The notes beneath the pieces are model-generated. The model worked only from the letters and a program-made list of their open reading frames with translations. It was not told where the DNA came from and did not search any database. A program made the translations under genes and the position numbers. 64,000 nucleotides of DNA from Calditrichota bacterium (GTDB lineage: Bacteria > Calditrichota > Calditrichia > Calditrichales > Calditrichaceae). Position 1 is the stretch's first letter, and each line of letters opens with the position of its first letter. Below are positions 8,452 through 17,333 of the stretch, piece after piece. The DNA lies in NCBI GenBank assembly GCA_013151275.1, contig JAADIP010000042.1:1-64000 (forward strand), read 5' to 3'.

Positions 8452-9756
8452 ATGAAGGTAAAAAGGCGCGCCATAAAACTGCTCACCAAAACGACGATCT
8501 TTTATTTGATTTTTACTTTTCTTGTTTTCTTTATCAGCGCCATCATACTATCCAAAACCGCAGACCGTTTTATCGAGTCTAATGTGGAAAAGCGCTTTAA
8601 CAAGTACCAGCGGCGTCTGGAAAGACACTTTAAAGCCAATCCCGATTTACGCCATCTCCCGCCGACCATTAAAATCAAGCTTATCGGCGATTCACTGGCA
8701 AAAAACTTTAAACCGGTTATTAAAGACACCCTGATCTACAACGAGAACATCGACGATTACATGCACTACCGGAAAAAGATTACCGCTATCAATTTGGGAA
8801 ATCGGAATTATCGGGTTGAGTTTTTGGCGCGCGTGGAAGATTATTACAACCTGCGCGACGATTTTTTGGCGGCGCTGATTCCCGTTTTTTTTGTCTTGGC
8901 TCTGGGCGTGATTATTTTTAACTACTTCCTTTCGGGATTTTTGTTTAAACCCTTTAATCAAATTTTAAACGTGATGAAAACCTACAAAGTAGGGCAGGGC
9001 ACGCCGCTGCCGAAAATTGACACCAATACTTCCGAATTTGTCAAAATGCAGGAGCTTTTTCATTTGATGATGAATCAAATCGAAAACGACTACCGCCATC
9101 TTAAAGAATATACTGAAAACATGGCGCACGAAATGCAGACCCCGCTGGCGGTTATTCGCAATAAAATCGAAAACCTGATCGCCGACGAGCGGGTGATGTC
9201 CGAACATTCAGCCGCCGTTAAAGCGATTTACAACGAAGTCAATCATCTTTCCAGACTCGGTAATGCCTTAAATTTGTTAACGCGCATCCAGAACGGCGAG
9301 TTCGATAAAGCCGAAATCATTAAAACCAAACAAATTATCGAACAACATTTGCAATCCGTTCGGGAGCTTGCGGAGCTCAAAGGACTCAAAATCCGCAGCG
9401 AACTCTCAGCCGAACATCAAATGGTGATCGATCCTTACCTGTTGGACATTATCTTGAAAAACCTTTTGCGCAACGCCCTGCATTACGGCGATTCCGCGGG
9501 ACCCATAATCGTTAAAACAACCGCCGATAAACTTTCCGTTTCCAATTACGGAGCGCCTCTTAAATTTCCGCGGGAAATGTTGTTTAAACGATTTTTCAAA
9601 CAGAAAGATAATAAAGAATCTCTCGGATTAGGTCTGGCTCTTGTAAAACAGATTTGTGATTTAAACGGATTAAAAATCGAATATCGCTACCATGAAGGTC
9701 AACATACGTTTGAAGTTTTCCCCGAGGAGCCACAAAAATCGGACGCTGCTAACTAA
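8452..9756 (+). CDS. Membrane-bound sensor histidine kinase
   Basis: A 434-residue kinase pairing with the preceding regulator. Two transmembrane helices (about 13-34 and 141-165) flank a periplasmic sensor of about 105 residues with no recognised family. The dimerisation/phosphotransfer helix has His226 in MAHEMQTPLAVIRNK. The ATPase domain has the N box around Asn341 (LLRNALHYG) and the glycine box LGLGLALVKQI. The G1 box reads VSNYGAP, without the usual Asp, as in a subset of kinases related to this class. The second of two adjacent ATGs (8452) is preferred because AGGA is then 7 bp away; 8449 is the alternative. Confidence 0.9.
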   Translation: MKVKRRAIKLLTKTTIFYLIFTFLVFFISAIILSKTADRFIESNVEKRFNKYQRRLERHFKANPDLRHLPPTIKIKLIGDSLAKNFKPVIKDTLIYNENIDDYMHYRKKITAINLGNRNYRVEFLARVEDYYNLRDDFLAALIPVFFVLALGVIIFNYFLSGFLFKPFNQILNVMKTYKVGQGTPLPKIDTNTSEFVKMQELFHLMMNQIENDYRHLKEYTENMAHEMQTPLAVIRNKIENLIADERVMSEHSAAVKAIYNEVNHLSRLGNALNLLTRIQNGEFDKAEIIKTKQIIEQHLQSVRELAELKGLKIRSELSAEHQMVIDPYLLDIILKNLLRNALHYGDSAGPIIVKTTADKLSVSNYGAPLKFPREMLFKRFFKQKDNKESLGLGLALVKQICDLNGLKIEYRYHEGQHTFEVFPEEPQKSDAAN

Positions 9757-9936
9757 ACAGACCGTTGTCAAAAAACACGACCTTTAAGCTTATCGGCGAA
9801 GCCCGACCGAATGTGTCTTTGTGACGCGCCAATCGCTTGACATTGCCGCAAAAAAGTGTTTCTTTTTACCCTTGTTTCAAACTCACGAAGCTTATAAACT
9901 ATGATCGTTTAAAAACAGTAAAACAGAGGAGTCAAA

Positions 9937-10647
9937 ATGAGCCGCTTTAAAAAAACTTCGCTTTTATTGACCGTCTTTTTGCTGGTGTTTTCCGTCCGCT
10001 TTCTCGCGGCGCAGGAAAAATCCAAAACGCCCGAATATCGCCACGGATTTGATTTCTATTTGATCAACGGCGTTGCCTTTGCTTATCAATATCGTCTAAG
10101 TGAAAAAAAGACCGTGAGAATTTATGTGGACCTGAGCGGCGGAATCGGCGGTCAGAATTCCGAAGGGGATTCTGAATACAGATCTCCTTCCGATACGACA
10201 AAGCAAAAAGCGGATTCCGATTCAAAATCCGACAACCAGAGCATTACAATTTCGCCGCACTTTTTTTATCAGATTTTCCAAAGAAACATTGTTAAAATCC
10301 ATGTCGGCGCGGGTCCTATTTTTTCTTTCAGCCGCTCATGGAGTAAAAATAACAGTACCTACACAAAAAGCGAAAAGTCGGAACATTATTCGGACAAATC
10401 GTCCTGGTGGCAGATTGCCGGCGGGTTGAATTTTCTGGCAAAAACCGAAGCCAATTTATTTAAAACGGTTTACATGTTCGCCCAGATAAACACGGCGGTT
10501 CTGTACCGATACAAAAAAGCACGTTATGATTCAAAGAACAATAACGAACCGACAACCTACAGATACGAACGCCGCTATCGAACTACGGAAAAGGGCTGGA
10601 ATTTGGGATTGAACCGCATTCGTGTGGGATTGTCGGTCTATTTTTAG
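9937..10647 (+). CDS. Secreted or outer-membrane beta-rich protein, unknown function
   Basis: A 236-residue protein with a clear signal peptide (hydrophobic core 8-22, cleavage after FLAAQ). The mature part alternates hydrophobic and polar residues and ends in an aromatic strand, GLSVYF, typical of outer-membrane beta-barrels. A Ser/Asp/Lys-rich low-complexity loop lies around residues 70-105. It has a good ribosome site (AGAGGAG) and follows the two-component operon after 180 bp. No family was recognised with confidence. Confidence 0.75.
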   Translation: MSRFKKTSLLLTVFLLVFSVRFLAAQEKSKTPEYRHGFDFYLINGVAFAYQYRLSEKKTVRIYVDLSGGIGGQNSEGDSEYRSPSDTTKQKADSDSKSDNQSITISPHFFYQIFQRNIVKIHVGAGPIFSFSRSWSKNNSTYTKSEKSEHYSDKSSWWQIAGGLNFLAKTEANLFKTVYMFAQINTAVLYRYKKARYDSKNNNEPTTYRYERRYRTTEKGWNLGLNRIRVGLSVYF

Positions 10648-10843
10648 AGGATGGCTGAGCCGTCGCTGAAAACGGCGGTTACGCAAAGACTTTCGGAAAA
10701 ATCCCGCAAACCGTTGTTCCCGCTATTTTTACGGTTTTCGCAAGAACCGGACAAAAAATTCAGAAATTACTGCATTTGAAAGAAAAATGTATTAGCTTTT
10801 AATTGTCACAGGATATTTTGATTAATAATTTGAGGGGGTGAAA

Positions 10844-11221
10844 ATGCGTTCTCTCATATTCGCGCTTTTAATTTTGACTATTCCGGCATTAATATTCGCG
10901 GAAGTCGGAAAGATCGGCGGCTTAATAAGGGAACTCTACAGCGGTAAACCCGTGGAGGGAGTGGAAGTAAAGTTAATTCCCACAAACAGGACCATTGTTT
11001 CCGATTCAAGCGGCACGTTTTTACTGGACAGCGTGGAGGTCGGTGAATACAGCGTGATTTTTTCAAAGATAGGCTATATGCAGTCTGTGCTTCCCTGCGT
11101 GAAAGTGGAGCCGGATTCAACGACTCGCTTACGGATTATTCTGGAGAAAATTCCGCCGCCGGTAAAAGACAAACTGCCTCCGGATGAAAAAAAGATGCAC
11201 CAAAAAATGCGGAATAAGTGA
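10844..11221 (+). CDS. Exported carboxypeptidase-regulatory-like domain protein
   Basis: A 125-residue exported protein: signal peptide MRSLIFALLILTIPALIFA, then a single carboxypeptidase D regulatory-like beta-sandwich (GKIGGLIRELYSGKPVEGVEV, SDSSGTFLLDSVEVGEYSV, IGYMQSVLP), then a charged Pro/Lys tail. Such domains usually head TonB-dependent receptors or peptidases; here it stands alone. The start is the ATG at 10844; a GTG two codons earlier overlaps the GAGGGGG ribosome site. Its partner is unknown. Confidence 0.8.
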   Translation: MRSLIFALLILTIPALIFAEVGKIGGLIRELYSGKPVEGVEVKLIPTNRTIVSDSSGTFLLDSVEVGEYSVIFSKIGYMQSVLPCVKVEPDSTTRLRIILEKIPPPVKDKLPPDEKKMHQKMRNK

Positions 11222-11232
11222 TTTGCATTAGC

Positions 11233-12294
11233 TCAGCTTACCGCGGCTTCCGTCAATTGTAAGTGCGCAGAGTCTGCGTTTAGCCGCGCAGTAATTCCCA
11301 AGGGAAGAGTGGGCTTGTTCTTTATGTGACCGAGCGAAAAACCCACGCAGACCGGAAAGTCATAATCTTTGAAAACCTGTTCAATGATTTCTTCCACGCT
11401 CAAAGTGTTTCGAAAAGCCGGTTTATAATCGGCGGGTTCGACGGAGGGAAGTTTGTCAAAAATAACCGCTTTGCACCGATCGAACTTCCCGGCAGATTTA
11501 AGATGGTTAAGCATGCGATCCAGGTCGTACGGCTCTTCGCTCACTTCTTCAAAAAACAAAACTGCGCCTTTGGTATCGGGCTCGAAAGGCGTGCCGATAG
11601 TGGCTTGAAACAGGGTTAAATTTCCTCCGATCAAACGCCCTTCCGCCGCGCCGCCGCGAAATGTCCAGATTCTGTTTGTGGTCTGAAGATTTTCCTCGAA
11701 CGGAGCGTCTTCAATATCAATCGGAGCGCTCTTGCTGCCGAGTATTCTATTTAAATAGTTTCGGGTGTAATCGGTAAATGTGGATACAGCCACCGGTCCG
11801 TGAAAGGTAACAAGACCTGTTTGAGCATGGATTCCCAAAAGTAAAGAGGTAATATCGCTGTAGCCGATTAAGATTTTGGGGTGGCTGCGAATCAATTTGT
11901 AATCGAGATAAGGCAACAGTTGTCCGCTGCCGTAACCGCCGCGGATTGCCATAATGGCTTTGACGTCGTCGTCTTTAAACATCTGGTGGAGGTCTTCGAC
12001 GCGTTCCTGAATTGTTCCTGCAAGGTAACCGAGCTTTTTGCCGATGTTCTTTCCCAATTTGACCTTATAACCAAGATTTTGAATTTTTTCCGTTACCTCA
12101 ATTACCGTTCGATGAAATTCAAAAAGAGGAGAAGCCGGGGTAATCAATCCGATGGTGTCTCCGGGTTTTAACGCGGGAGGTTTGATTATTTGCTTAGCTT
12201 TTACGGGCTGCGGATTTTTGGCAAAAGTCGCAAGAGGCGGAAAAATACTCAATAAACCCGAAAATTTCAGAAAATTTCTTCTGGAAATCATCAT
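11233..12294 (-). CDS. LD-carboxypeptidase (peptidase S66 family), exported
   Basis: A 353-residue member of the muramoyl-tetrapeptide carboxypeptidase (LdcA-type, MEROPS S66) family, which trims the terminal D-alanine of peptidoglycan tetrapeptides. The nucleophile serine is in LIGYSDITS after the IRGGYGSGQLLPYLD block. The Glu/His partners of the serine-Glu-His triad are likely in LFFEEVSEEP and GFSLGHIKNK. Unlike cytoplasmic LdcA, it begins with a Tat-like leader (SRRNFLKFSG, then a hydrophobic core), suggesting export to the periplasm. Two adjacent Met codons (12294, 12291) are possible starts. The gene converges with the upstream small protein gene. Confidence 0.9.
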   Translation of the reverse strand: MMISRRNFLKFSGLLSIFPPLATFAKNPQPVKAKQIIKPPALKPGDTIGLITPASPLFEFHRTVIEVTEKIQNLGYKVKLGKNIGKKLGYLAGTIQERVEDLHQMFKDDDVKAIMAIRGGYGSGQLLPYLDYKLIRSHPKILIGYSDITSLLLGIHAQTGLVTFHGPVAVSTFTDYTRNYLNRILGSKSAPIDIEDAPFEENLQTTNRIWTFRGGAAEGRLIGGNLTLFQATIGTPFEPDTKGAVLFFEEVSEEPYDLDRMLNHLKSAGKFDRCKAVIFDKLPSVEPADYKPAFRNTLSVEEIIEQVFKDYDFPVCVGFSLGHIKNKPTLPLGITARLNADSAHLQLTEAAVS

Positions 12295-12409
12295 TCCCCC
12301 GCATTTTTATTTGATAAAATGTAGATAATTTTTATTTTTTTAAAAATATAAAACTGAACGATCATAATCAAAGGATTTAAGGTTTAAAAAAGAAAGCAGT
12401 AATAAGAAT

Positions 12410-13657
12410 ATGGTACAAAAAATATTCAATTTGTCAGAAAACCAGAAAACGGCTTTGCGTATCGCGTTAAGTTATGTATTCATCGGCGTTTTGTGGATGC
12501 TTGTTTTTCGTTTTCTTTTACCTCATTTTTTCCACTCCACGGTGCCCGCTCAATTTGAAGGATGGCTGTTCATCCTGATTACGGCGTTGTTTATTTACAA
12601 ATCAATCAACGCTCCCTTGTTAAAAAATCAGCAAATTGCCCGCGCCTTAAAACACAATGAAGAAAAATACCGCACGCTGGTGGAGGATATCAATGAGGTT
12701 ATCTTTGTTATTGATCAGTTCGGAAAAATTACTTACATCAGTCCGGCAATACATGAATTAACGGGTTACACGCCCAATGAGATGATCGGGCATCTGTTTT
12801 TGGAATTCATCGCTCCCGAAGATGAAGAAAAAATTTACAAGGCGTTTAAAGAGCGTTTGCGTAATATCATAAAACCGATGCAATACCGATTGGTAAGAAA
12901 AGACGGGGGCTATCGCTGGGTGCGCAGCTTAAGCAGACCCTTTAATAACCAAAGGGGAAGCAGAGGAATCCGCGGCGTTTTAATGGACATTACCGATATG
13001 GTGGAAAAAGACAAGGCTCTGATCGAATCGGAAGCCCGCTGGCGCTCGCTGGTGGAGCAGGCTCCCGATTACATCATAACCACCGATTTGCAGGGTAAAA
13101 TCCAATTTGTCAATCGAAATTTTTTCTCTGTTGCGGAAAATCTGGTCATCGGTCAGATGATTTATGATCTTGTCCCGCAAAGTGAAATGAAAAAAATTCA
13201 TAAAGCAATAGACATGGTTAATTCCAAAAAGTTACCCTACCGTTTCGAAATAGAGTTGACCGTTGACGAGCAAAAACGCTGGTATTTTATCCGGGTGGGA
13301 CCCATCAAAAATAAAGAAAAAATGGTCGGATTAACCTTTATCGCAACCGATATTACAAGGCGGAAAGAATACGAACAGGAGCTGCAGGAATACAGATCGC
13401 ACCTGCAAAATCTTGTAAGCGAACGAACCCTGAAGCTGAAAACCGCCAACCTTGAACTTGACGCCTATAACCGCATAGTCGATCAAAGCCTGAAAAATTT
13501 GTTAACCGAAATTTCCGAGTTTGTCGGTGAAATCGAGGTTTTAATCGAAAGCGACCCGAACAAGTCTCTAAAGCAAAAACTGGAAAAGCTGCGGGAAAAC
13601 GCTCTTCAACTGAATACGCAGTTTGAAAAATTATTAAAAAAGGTGCACAGAAATTAG
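12410..13657 (+). CDS. Membrane protein with two PAS domains and no kinase domain
   Basis: A 415-residue protein: two N-terminal transmembrane helices (about 18-38 and 48-65), PAS domain 1 (about 80-200, YISPAIHELTGYTPNEMIGH, ending DITDMVEK), PAS domain 2 (about 215-325, ending ATDITRRKEYEQEL) and a C-terminal coiled coil (330-415). The coiled coil looks like a histidine-kinase dimerisation helix pair, but where a kinase has an H-D/E-L-R/K motif this reads IVDQSLKNLL: no histidine. There is no ATPase domain, and none is seen in any frame downstream. It is probably a sensor or scaffold rather than an enzyme; the hybrid kinase gene 635 bp downstream is a possible partner. Confidence 0.82.
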   Translation: MVQKIFNLSENQKTALRIALSYVFIGVLWMLVFRFLLPHFFHSTVPAQFEGWLFILITALFIYKSINAPLLKNQQIARALKHNEEKYRTLVEDINEVIFVIDQFGKITYISPAIHELTGYTPNEMIGHLFLEFIAPEDEEKIYKAFKERLRNIIKPMQYRLVRKDGGYRWVRSLSRPFNNQRGSRGIRGVLMDITDMVEKDKALIESEARWRSLVEQAPDYIITTDLQGKIQFVNRNFFSVAENLVIGQMIYDLVPQSEMKKIHKAIDMVNSKKLPYRFEIELTVDEQKRWYFIRVGPIKNKEKMVGLTFIATDITRRKEYEQELQEYRSHLQNLVSERTLKLKTANLELDAYNRIVDQSLKNLLTEISEFVGEIEVLIESDPNKSLKQKLEKLRENALQLNTQFEKLLKKVHRN

Positions 13658-13843
13658 GCGGGATTACGCTTGATTTTGCGCCGGCAGGATCAGGGAAAAA
13701 GAGAAAAATCAAAATTAAACCCAAGTTTCCCCTGTTCCGGTTTCAGAGTTTTTCGCGCGCATGGCTGCCGCCGGATATAAGGTTTTAAATAACAAGCTGC
13801 CCGAATTATTTGTGTGCCCGGTCTAAAAAGATTTGTAATTATT

Positions 13844-13889
13844 ATTTCGAGGAATGTAGCGACGAAAAATCTTTTGTTTTTATCGCAGT
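13844..13889 (+). repeat. 46-bp interspersed repeat, copy B (plus orientation)
   Basis: ATTTCGAGGAATGTAGCGAC followed by GAAAAATCTTTTGTTTTTATC then GCAG. It aligns without gaps to the reverse complement of 5372-5417, with the tail AATCTTTTGTTTTTATC identical. Confidence 0.8.
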
Positions 13890-13893
13890 CTCT

Positions 13894-13924
13894 GCGTTCG
13901 AAATGAAAGAACGCGGTTTTTTTT
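13894..13924 (+). terminator. Intrinsic terminator-like hairpin after repeat copy B
   Basis: GCGTTC (13894-13899) pairs with GAACGC (13909-13914), followed by GG and a run of eight or nine T. It lies about 240 bp after the PAS gene, so it may terminate that transcript or belong to the repeat element. Confidence 0.55.
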
Positions 13925-14056
13925 GAGCGGATTCATTTGTTGTTTCCGGAATTTTTAAAAAATCTTGCTTTGAACCCCCATCTTTTAGTAGTATTAAACC
14001 TTATAAGAAGAAACGCCCGGTAATACATAACACGGACAAGCCGGTGCTATTCAAAA

Positions 14057-14096
14057 GTGACAAAGTGACAAAGTAACAAAGTAACAAAGTAACAAG
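14057..14096. repeat. Octamer tandem array (five units of GTGACAAA/GTAACAAA)
   Basis: Five consecutive 8-bp units: GTGACAAA twice, GTAACAAA twice, then GTAACAAG. The same octamers in the same order begin the array at 58940. There are no spacers, so it is not CRISPR. Confidence 0.9.
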
Positions 14097-14292
14097 GGCG
14101 TGATGAGTAAGAAAAAAGAAAAAGATTGTCAGAAAGCAGTGAAGCCGGTGATAGGTGAATGGAGAAGCCCGATTAACTCTTAACCCTTAAACGAATATGT
14201 GACCAGAAACCGGTAGCCAGCGACCAATAAGGCTTAACAGATTCTGCCAAAAAAAGCGAGAATTTTAGTGTTAATAGAAAAAAGGTAATCCG

Positions 14293-16272
14293 ATGTTAAA
14301 AATAAAAATTTTATTGGTTGAGGATGATTCCGCGGCTAAAGAAACAATTATGGGGATCATAAACAAAGCCCATAATAAATTCGAAATTACCTCGGTCGCG
14401 GCTTTGAAGGAAGCAATAAAGGTTTTATCCGAAAAGCCGATCGATGTAATTCTTACAAATTATAATCTTGCCGACGGCGCGGCGCCGGAGCTGGCGCGGA
14501 ATTTCCCGCGGATTCCGATGATTGTTTTAACGGGTTCGGACGATGAGAAAATTGCGGCGGATTGCCTTAAAGCCGGCGCTTACGATTACATTGCCAAAGA
14601 TTTTTCCGGGGAGTTCGGCGAAAAACTGCTCCGGCTGATCAATGATGTTTTAAAGCAATATCGTCGGGAATTGGAATCTTTAGCGCAAAGACGTGCGGCT
14701 CAAAAACTGCGCGCGGATAAGTCCCTGGCAAACAATGAAAAAGATTCGGATGACAGGGGACAAATATTAAACGGTATTATCGAATCCGCAAAAGATGGTG
14801 TTATTTGCGTAAACGAAGAGGGAAAGGTGGTTTTCTGGAATCCGGGCGCGGAGAAAATATTTGGCTATGAAGAAAACGAAACCCTCGGCAAGCCGATTCA
14901 GAATTTGATAATCGCAGCAAAAGACAGGGCAAAAGCCGCGCAAAAGATACCGGAGTTTGGGAAAACCGGCAAGGGCATATTCGTCGGAAGAACAATTGAA
15001 TATGAAGCGGTTAATAAAGCCGGAGAAAGGTTCCCCGTCGAATTATCGCTGTCATCCTTTAAAATTGGCGAACGGTGGTTTGCCGCCGCGGTTGTTCGCG
15101 ACATAAGAGAACGCAAAAATCGTGAACAAAAATTATTGCAAACCCAAAAATTGGAAGCCATCGGGAGATTAGCGGGAGGTATTGCCCATGATTTTAATAA
15201 TGTTCTTACCGTGGTTCGCGGTTACTGCGATTTGATACTTCATGCTCTTGACCGCGACACGCCTTTGTACAAACAAATTGAAGCGATAAACTCAGCCGCC
15301 CAATACGCCGAATCGATTACCCTGCAGTTGTTGACCTTTAGCCAAAAATCACCCGTTAAAGCGCAGGCGCTGAATGTTAAGGATGTTTACCTGAATCTTG
15401 AAAAATTTTTAAACAAAACGCTTGGCGACAATTGCAAGGTAATTGACGAATTTGCAAGTGACCTTCACCCGATTTATGGCGATCCCGCGCAGGTGGAGCA
15501 AATGATGATAAATCTGATCCTCAACGCCTGTAACGCCGTTCCCGAAGGAGGAACCGTTTACATAAAAGCATCGAACCGCCGCCTGACTAAAAAGGAATTG
15601 CCAACTGCGCTGAGCGAGATAAAACCGGGCGATTACGTCCAAATTCAAATCCGGGATACCGGATCGGGCATGAGCGAAGAGCTAAGGCAACATATTTTTG
15701 AGCCGTTTTTTACGACCGATAAGAGAGAACGGGGAAGCGGATTGGGACTTTCGGTTGTTTACGGTATCGTTAAAGAAATGAAAGGCTTTATTGAATGCGA
15801 AAGCGAACTCAATAAAGGAACTACTTTTACTATTCTTATTCCCGCTTTCAAAAAGAAAGACGAAAAAGCGCCCGCAAAAACCAAAGGAGAATTGGTCGGC
15901 GGAAAAGAAACTATTCTGGTGGTTGAAGACCAGAAAGAGATTCTTATTCTATTGCAGGAAATTTTAGGAGCCGTGGGCTACAAAACAATCGGTAAGGGAA
16001 CGGGACAGGAAGCGCTGCAATACTATAAACAACACGAGAAAGAAATCGATCTTTTGCTTGTTGACGTTGTTCTGCCCGATTTTTACGGAACCGAGCTGGT
16101 AAAGAAAATTCAGAAGACCAATCCCGAAATCAAGTACATCTTTATGTCCGGATATACGGATAAATTAGACTGGGATAACAACATGGAATTACTCAAAGGA
16201 AGGTTCATACAAAAACCGTTTTTACCCGAGCGTTTATTGCAATTGGTTCGCGGGGTTTTGGATTCCCGTTGA
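14293..16272 (+). CDS. Hybrid sensor kinase REC-PAS-HisKA-HATPase-REC with a degenerate first receiver
   Basis: A 659-residue soluble hybrid kinase. The N-terminal receiver (1-125) keeps LVEDD, but the phosphoacceptor position is Asn56 (ILTNYNLADG) and the final K-P motif reads AKDF, so it is probably not phosphorylated. A PAS domain follows (about 155-275), then HisKA with His299 (GGIAHDFNNVLTVVRGY), the ATPase N box (NLILNACNAV) and glycine boxes (DTGSGMSEE, GSGLGLSVVYGI). The C-terminal receiver (about 540-659) is intact: Asp591 (LLVDVVLPD) and Lys641 (IQKPF). No membrane segment or DNA-binding output is present, so an external partner is expected. AAAAAAGG precedes the ATG. Confidence 0.92.
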   Translation: MLKIKILLVEDDSAAKETIMGIINKAHNKFEITSVAALKEAIKVLSEKPIDVILTNYNLADGAAPELARNFPRIPMIVLTGSDDEKIAADCLKAGAYDYIAKDFSGEFGEKLLRLINDVLKQYRRELESLAQRRAAQKLRADKSLANNEKDSDDRGQILNGIIESAKDGVICVNEEGKVVFWNPGAEKIFGYEENETLGKPIQNLIIAAKDRAKAAQKIPEFGKTGKGIFVGRTIEYEAVNKAGERFPVELSLSSFKIGERWFAAAVVRDIRERKNREQKLLQTQKLEAIGRLAGGIAHDFNNVLTVVRGYCDLILHALDRDTPLYKQIEAINSAAQYAESITLQLLTFSQKSPVKAQALNVKDVYLNLEKFLNKTLGDNCKVIDEFASDLHPIYGDPAQVEQMMINLILNACNAVPEGGTVYIKASNRRLTKKELPTALSEIKPGDYVQIQIRDTGSGMSEELRQHIFEPFFTTDKRERGSGLGLSVVYGIVKEMKGFIECESELNKGTTFTILIPAFKKKDEKAPAKTKGELVGGKETILVVEDQKEILILLQEILGAVGYKTIGKGTGQEALQYYKQHEKEIDLLLVDVVLPDFYGTELVKKIQKTNPEIKYIFMSGYTDKLDWDNNMELLKGRFIQKPFLPERLLQLVRGVLDSR

Positions 16273-16340
16273 AAAATTTCCGCGTAATCCGGTTTATTTT
16301 TACCTGAACGGTTAAACAGCCACTTTAGCAAAGGAAAGCC

Positions 16341-17324
16341 TTGAGTAAAGTTTTAAGATATATTGTTTTTGGGTTGATCTTTTCCGTAGTTCTTTTAATC
16401 CCATTATTTATCGGAGAGAGTCCTTTTTCGATTAAAGATTTGTTTTTTAACCGGGATTCCATTTCCGCTCAAATTATTCTGAATATTCGTCTTCCGAGAA
16501 TCGTCTTCGCTTTTTTGGTGGGCGCGTCCCTCTCTTTGGTCGGCTCGGTTTTTCAGGTGCTTCTTCGCAACGAATTGGCTACGCCTTACACTCTCGGCAT
16601 TTCGTCCGGCGGAGCTCTTGGCGCGGTAATCGCAATAAAAACCGGATTGATTATTCAGATACTGGGTTTTTCGACCTCCGTAATATTTTCGGTTTCCGGC
16701 AGTTTGTTAACCGTGGCGATTATCTATTTTATCGCCCGCGAGCGTTACGAGCTTTCCACCTTTACCCTTCTTTTAGCGGGCGTAACCATAGGGCTTTTCT
16801 TTTCCGCGCTCATCCTTTTTATTCACTATCTGGCTGATTTCACGGAAACCTATCGGATGATACGCTGGTTAATGGGCGCGTTGGATGTGGTTGGCTGGCG
16901 CTTTCCGATCACGGTGGCGGCGGTTTTTATTCCTGTTTTCATTTACTTGTACATCCATGCTCCCGCCTTTAATTTGTTGCTCTCCGGAAGCGAAATGGCA
17001 AAAGCCCGCGGCGTGGAAGTGCAAAAACTGCAAAAATGGAGTTTTATCATTTCGTCCGTTCTGGTGGGAACATGCGTTTCGATGGCGGGTCCGATCGGTT
17101 TCATAGGTTTGATTGTGCCCCATGTTGTCCGCCTGATTATGGGTCCGGATCATCGGAAGTTGTTCGGAGTGGTTGTTCTGGCGGGCGGTTTGTTTTTGAT
17201 CTGGTGCGACACTATCGCCCGCAGCATAATAGCGCCTGCGGAATTGCCGGTCGGTATTATTACATCATTGATCGGCGGTCCGTTTTTTATCTATCTTCTG
17301 ATAAAACACAAAGTCAGCGGCTAA
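16341..17324 (+). CDS. FecCD/BtuC-type ABC transporter permease (orphan)
   Basis: A 327-residue inner-membrane permease of the iron-siderophore/vitamin B12 family, with 8-10 hydrophobic segments. It contains the family landmarks RLPRIVFAFLVGASLSLVGSVFQ, LATPYTLGISSGGALGA, GPIGFIGLIVPHVVRLIMG (the coupling region that contacts the ATPase) and PVGIITSLIGGPFFIYLL near the C-terminus. The start is TTG at 16341 with AAAGGA seven bases upstream. Neither an ATPase nor a substrate-binding protein gene is adjacent: upstream is the hybrid kinase, downstream a convergent lipoprotein gene 9 bp away. Partners must be encoded elsewhere. Confidence 0.9.
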   Translation: MSKVLRYIVFGLIFSVVLLIPLFIGESPFSIKDLFFNRDSISAQIILNIRLPRIVFAFLVGASLSLVGSVFQVLLRNELATPYTLGISSGGALGAVIAIKTGLIIQILGFSTSVIFSVSGSLLTVAIIYFIARERYELSTFTLLLAGVTIGLFFSALILFIHYLADFTETYRMIRWLMGALDVVGWRFPITVAAVFIPVFIYLYIHAPAFNLLLSGSEMAKARGVEVQKLQKWSFIISSVLVGTCVSMAGPIGFIGLIVPHVVRLIMGPDHRKLFGVVVLAGGLFLIWCDTIARSIIAPAELPVGIITSLIGGPFFIYLLIKHKVSG

Positions 17325-17333
17325 AATTCGTCC

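Larger units (their letters stand above)
13658..14292. other. Long intergenic gap with several repeat elements
   Basis: A 635-bp gap between the PAS protein and hybrid kinase genes. It contains the plus copy of the 46-bp repeat, a terminator-like hairpin, an 8-bp tandem array and a word-like tail (14097-14240: GTGATGAGTAAG, GGAGAAGCCCGATTAACTCT, TAACCCTTAAACG, GACCAGAAACCGGTAGCCAG). The same words recur, rearranged, in the gap at 58876-59486. No coding frame was recognised. Confidence 0.75.

Noticed and set aside
9451-9660. Missing Asp in the G1 box of the histidine kinase as a sign of inactivity
   Set aside because: The N-G pattern in place of D-x-G-x-G occurs in active kinases of this branch, and the H, N and G2 boxes are intact.
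14057-14096. Octamer array as a possible CRISPR
   Set aside because: Units are 8 bp with no spacers and no cas genes nearby; it is a simple tandem repeat.
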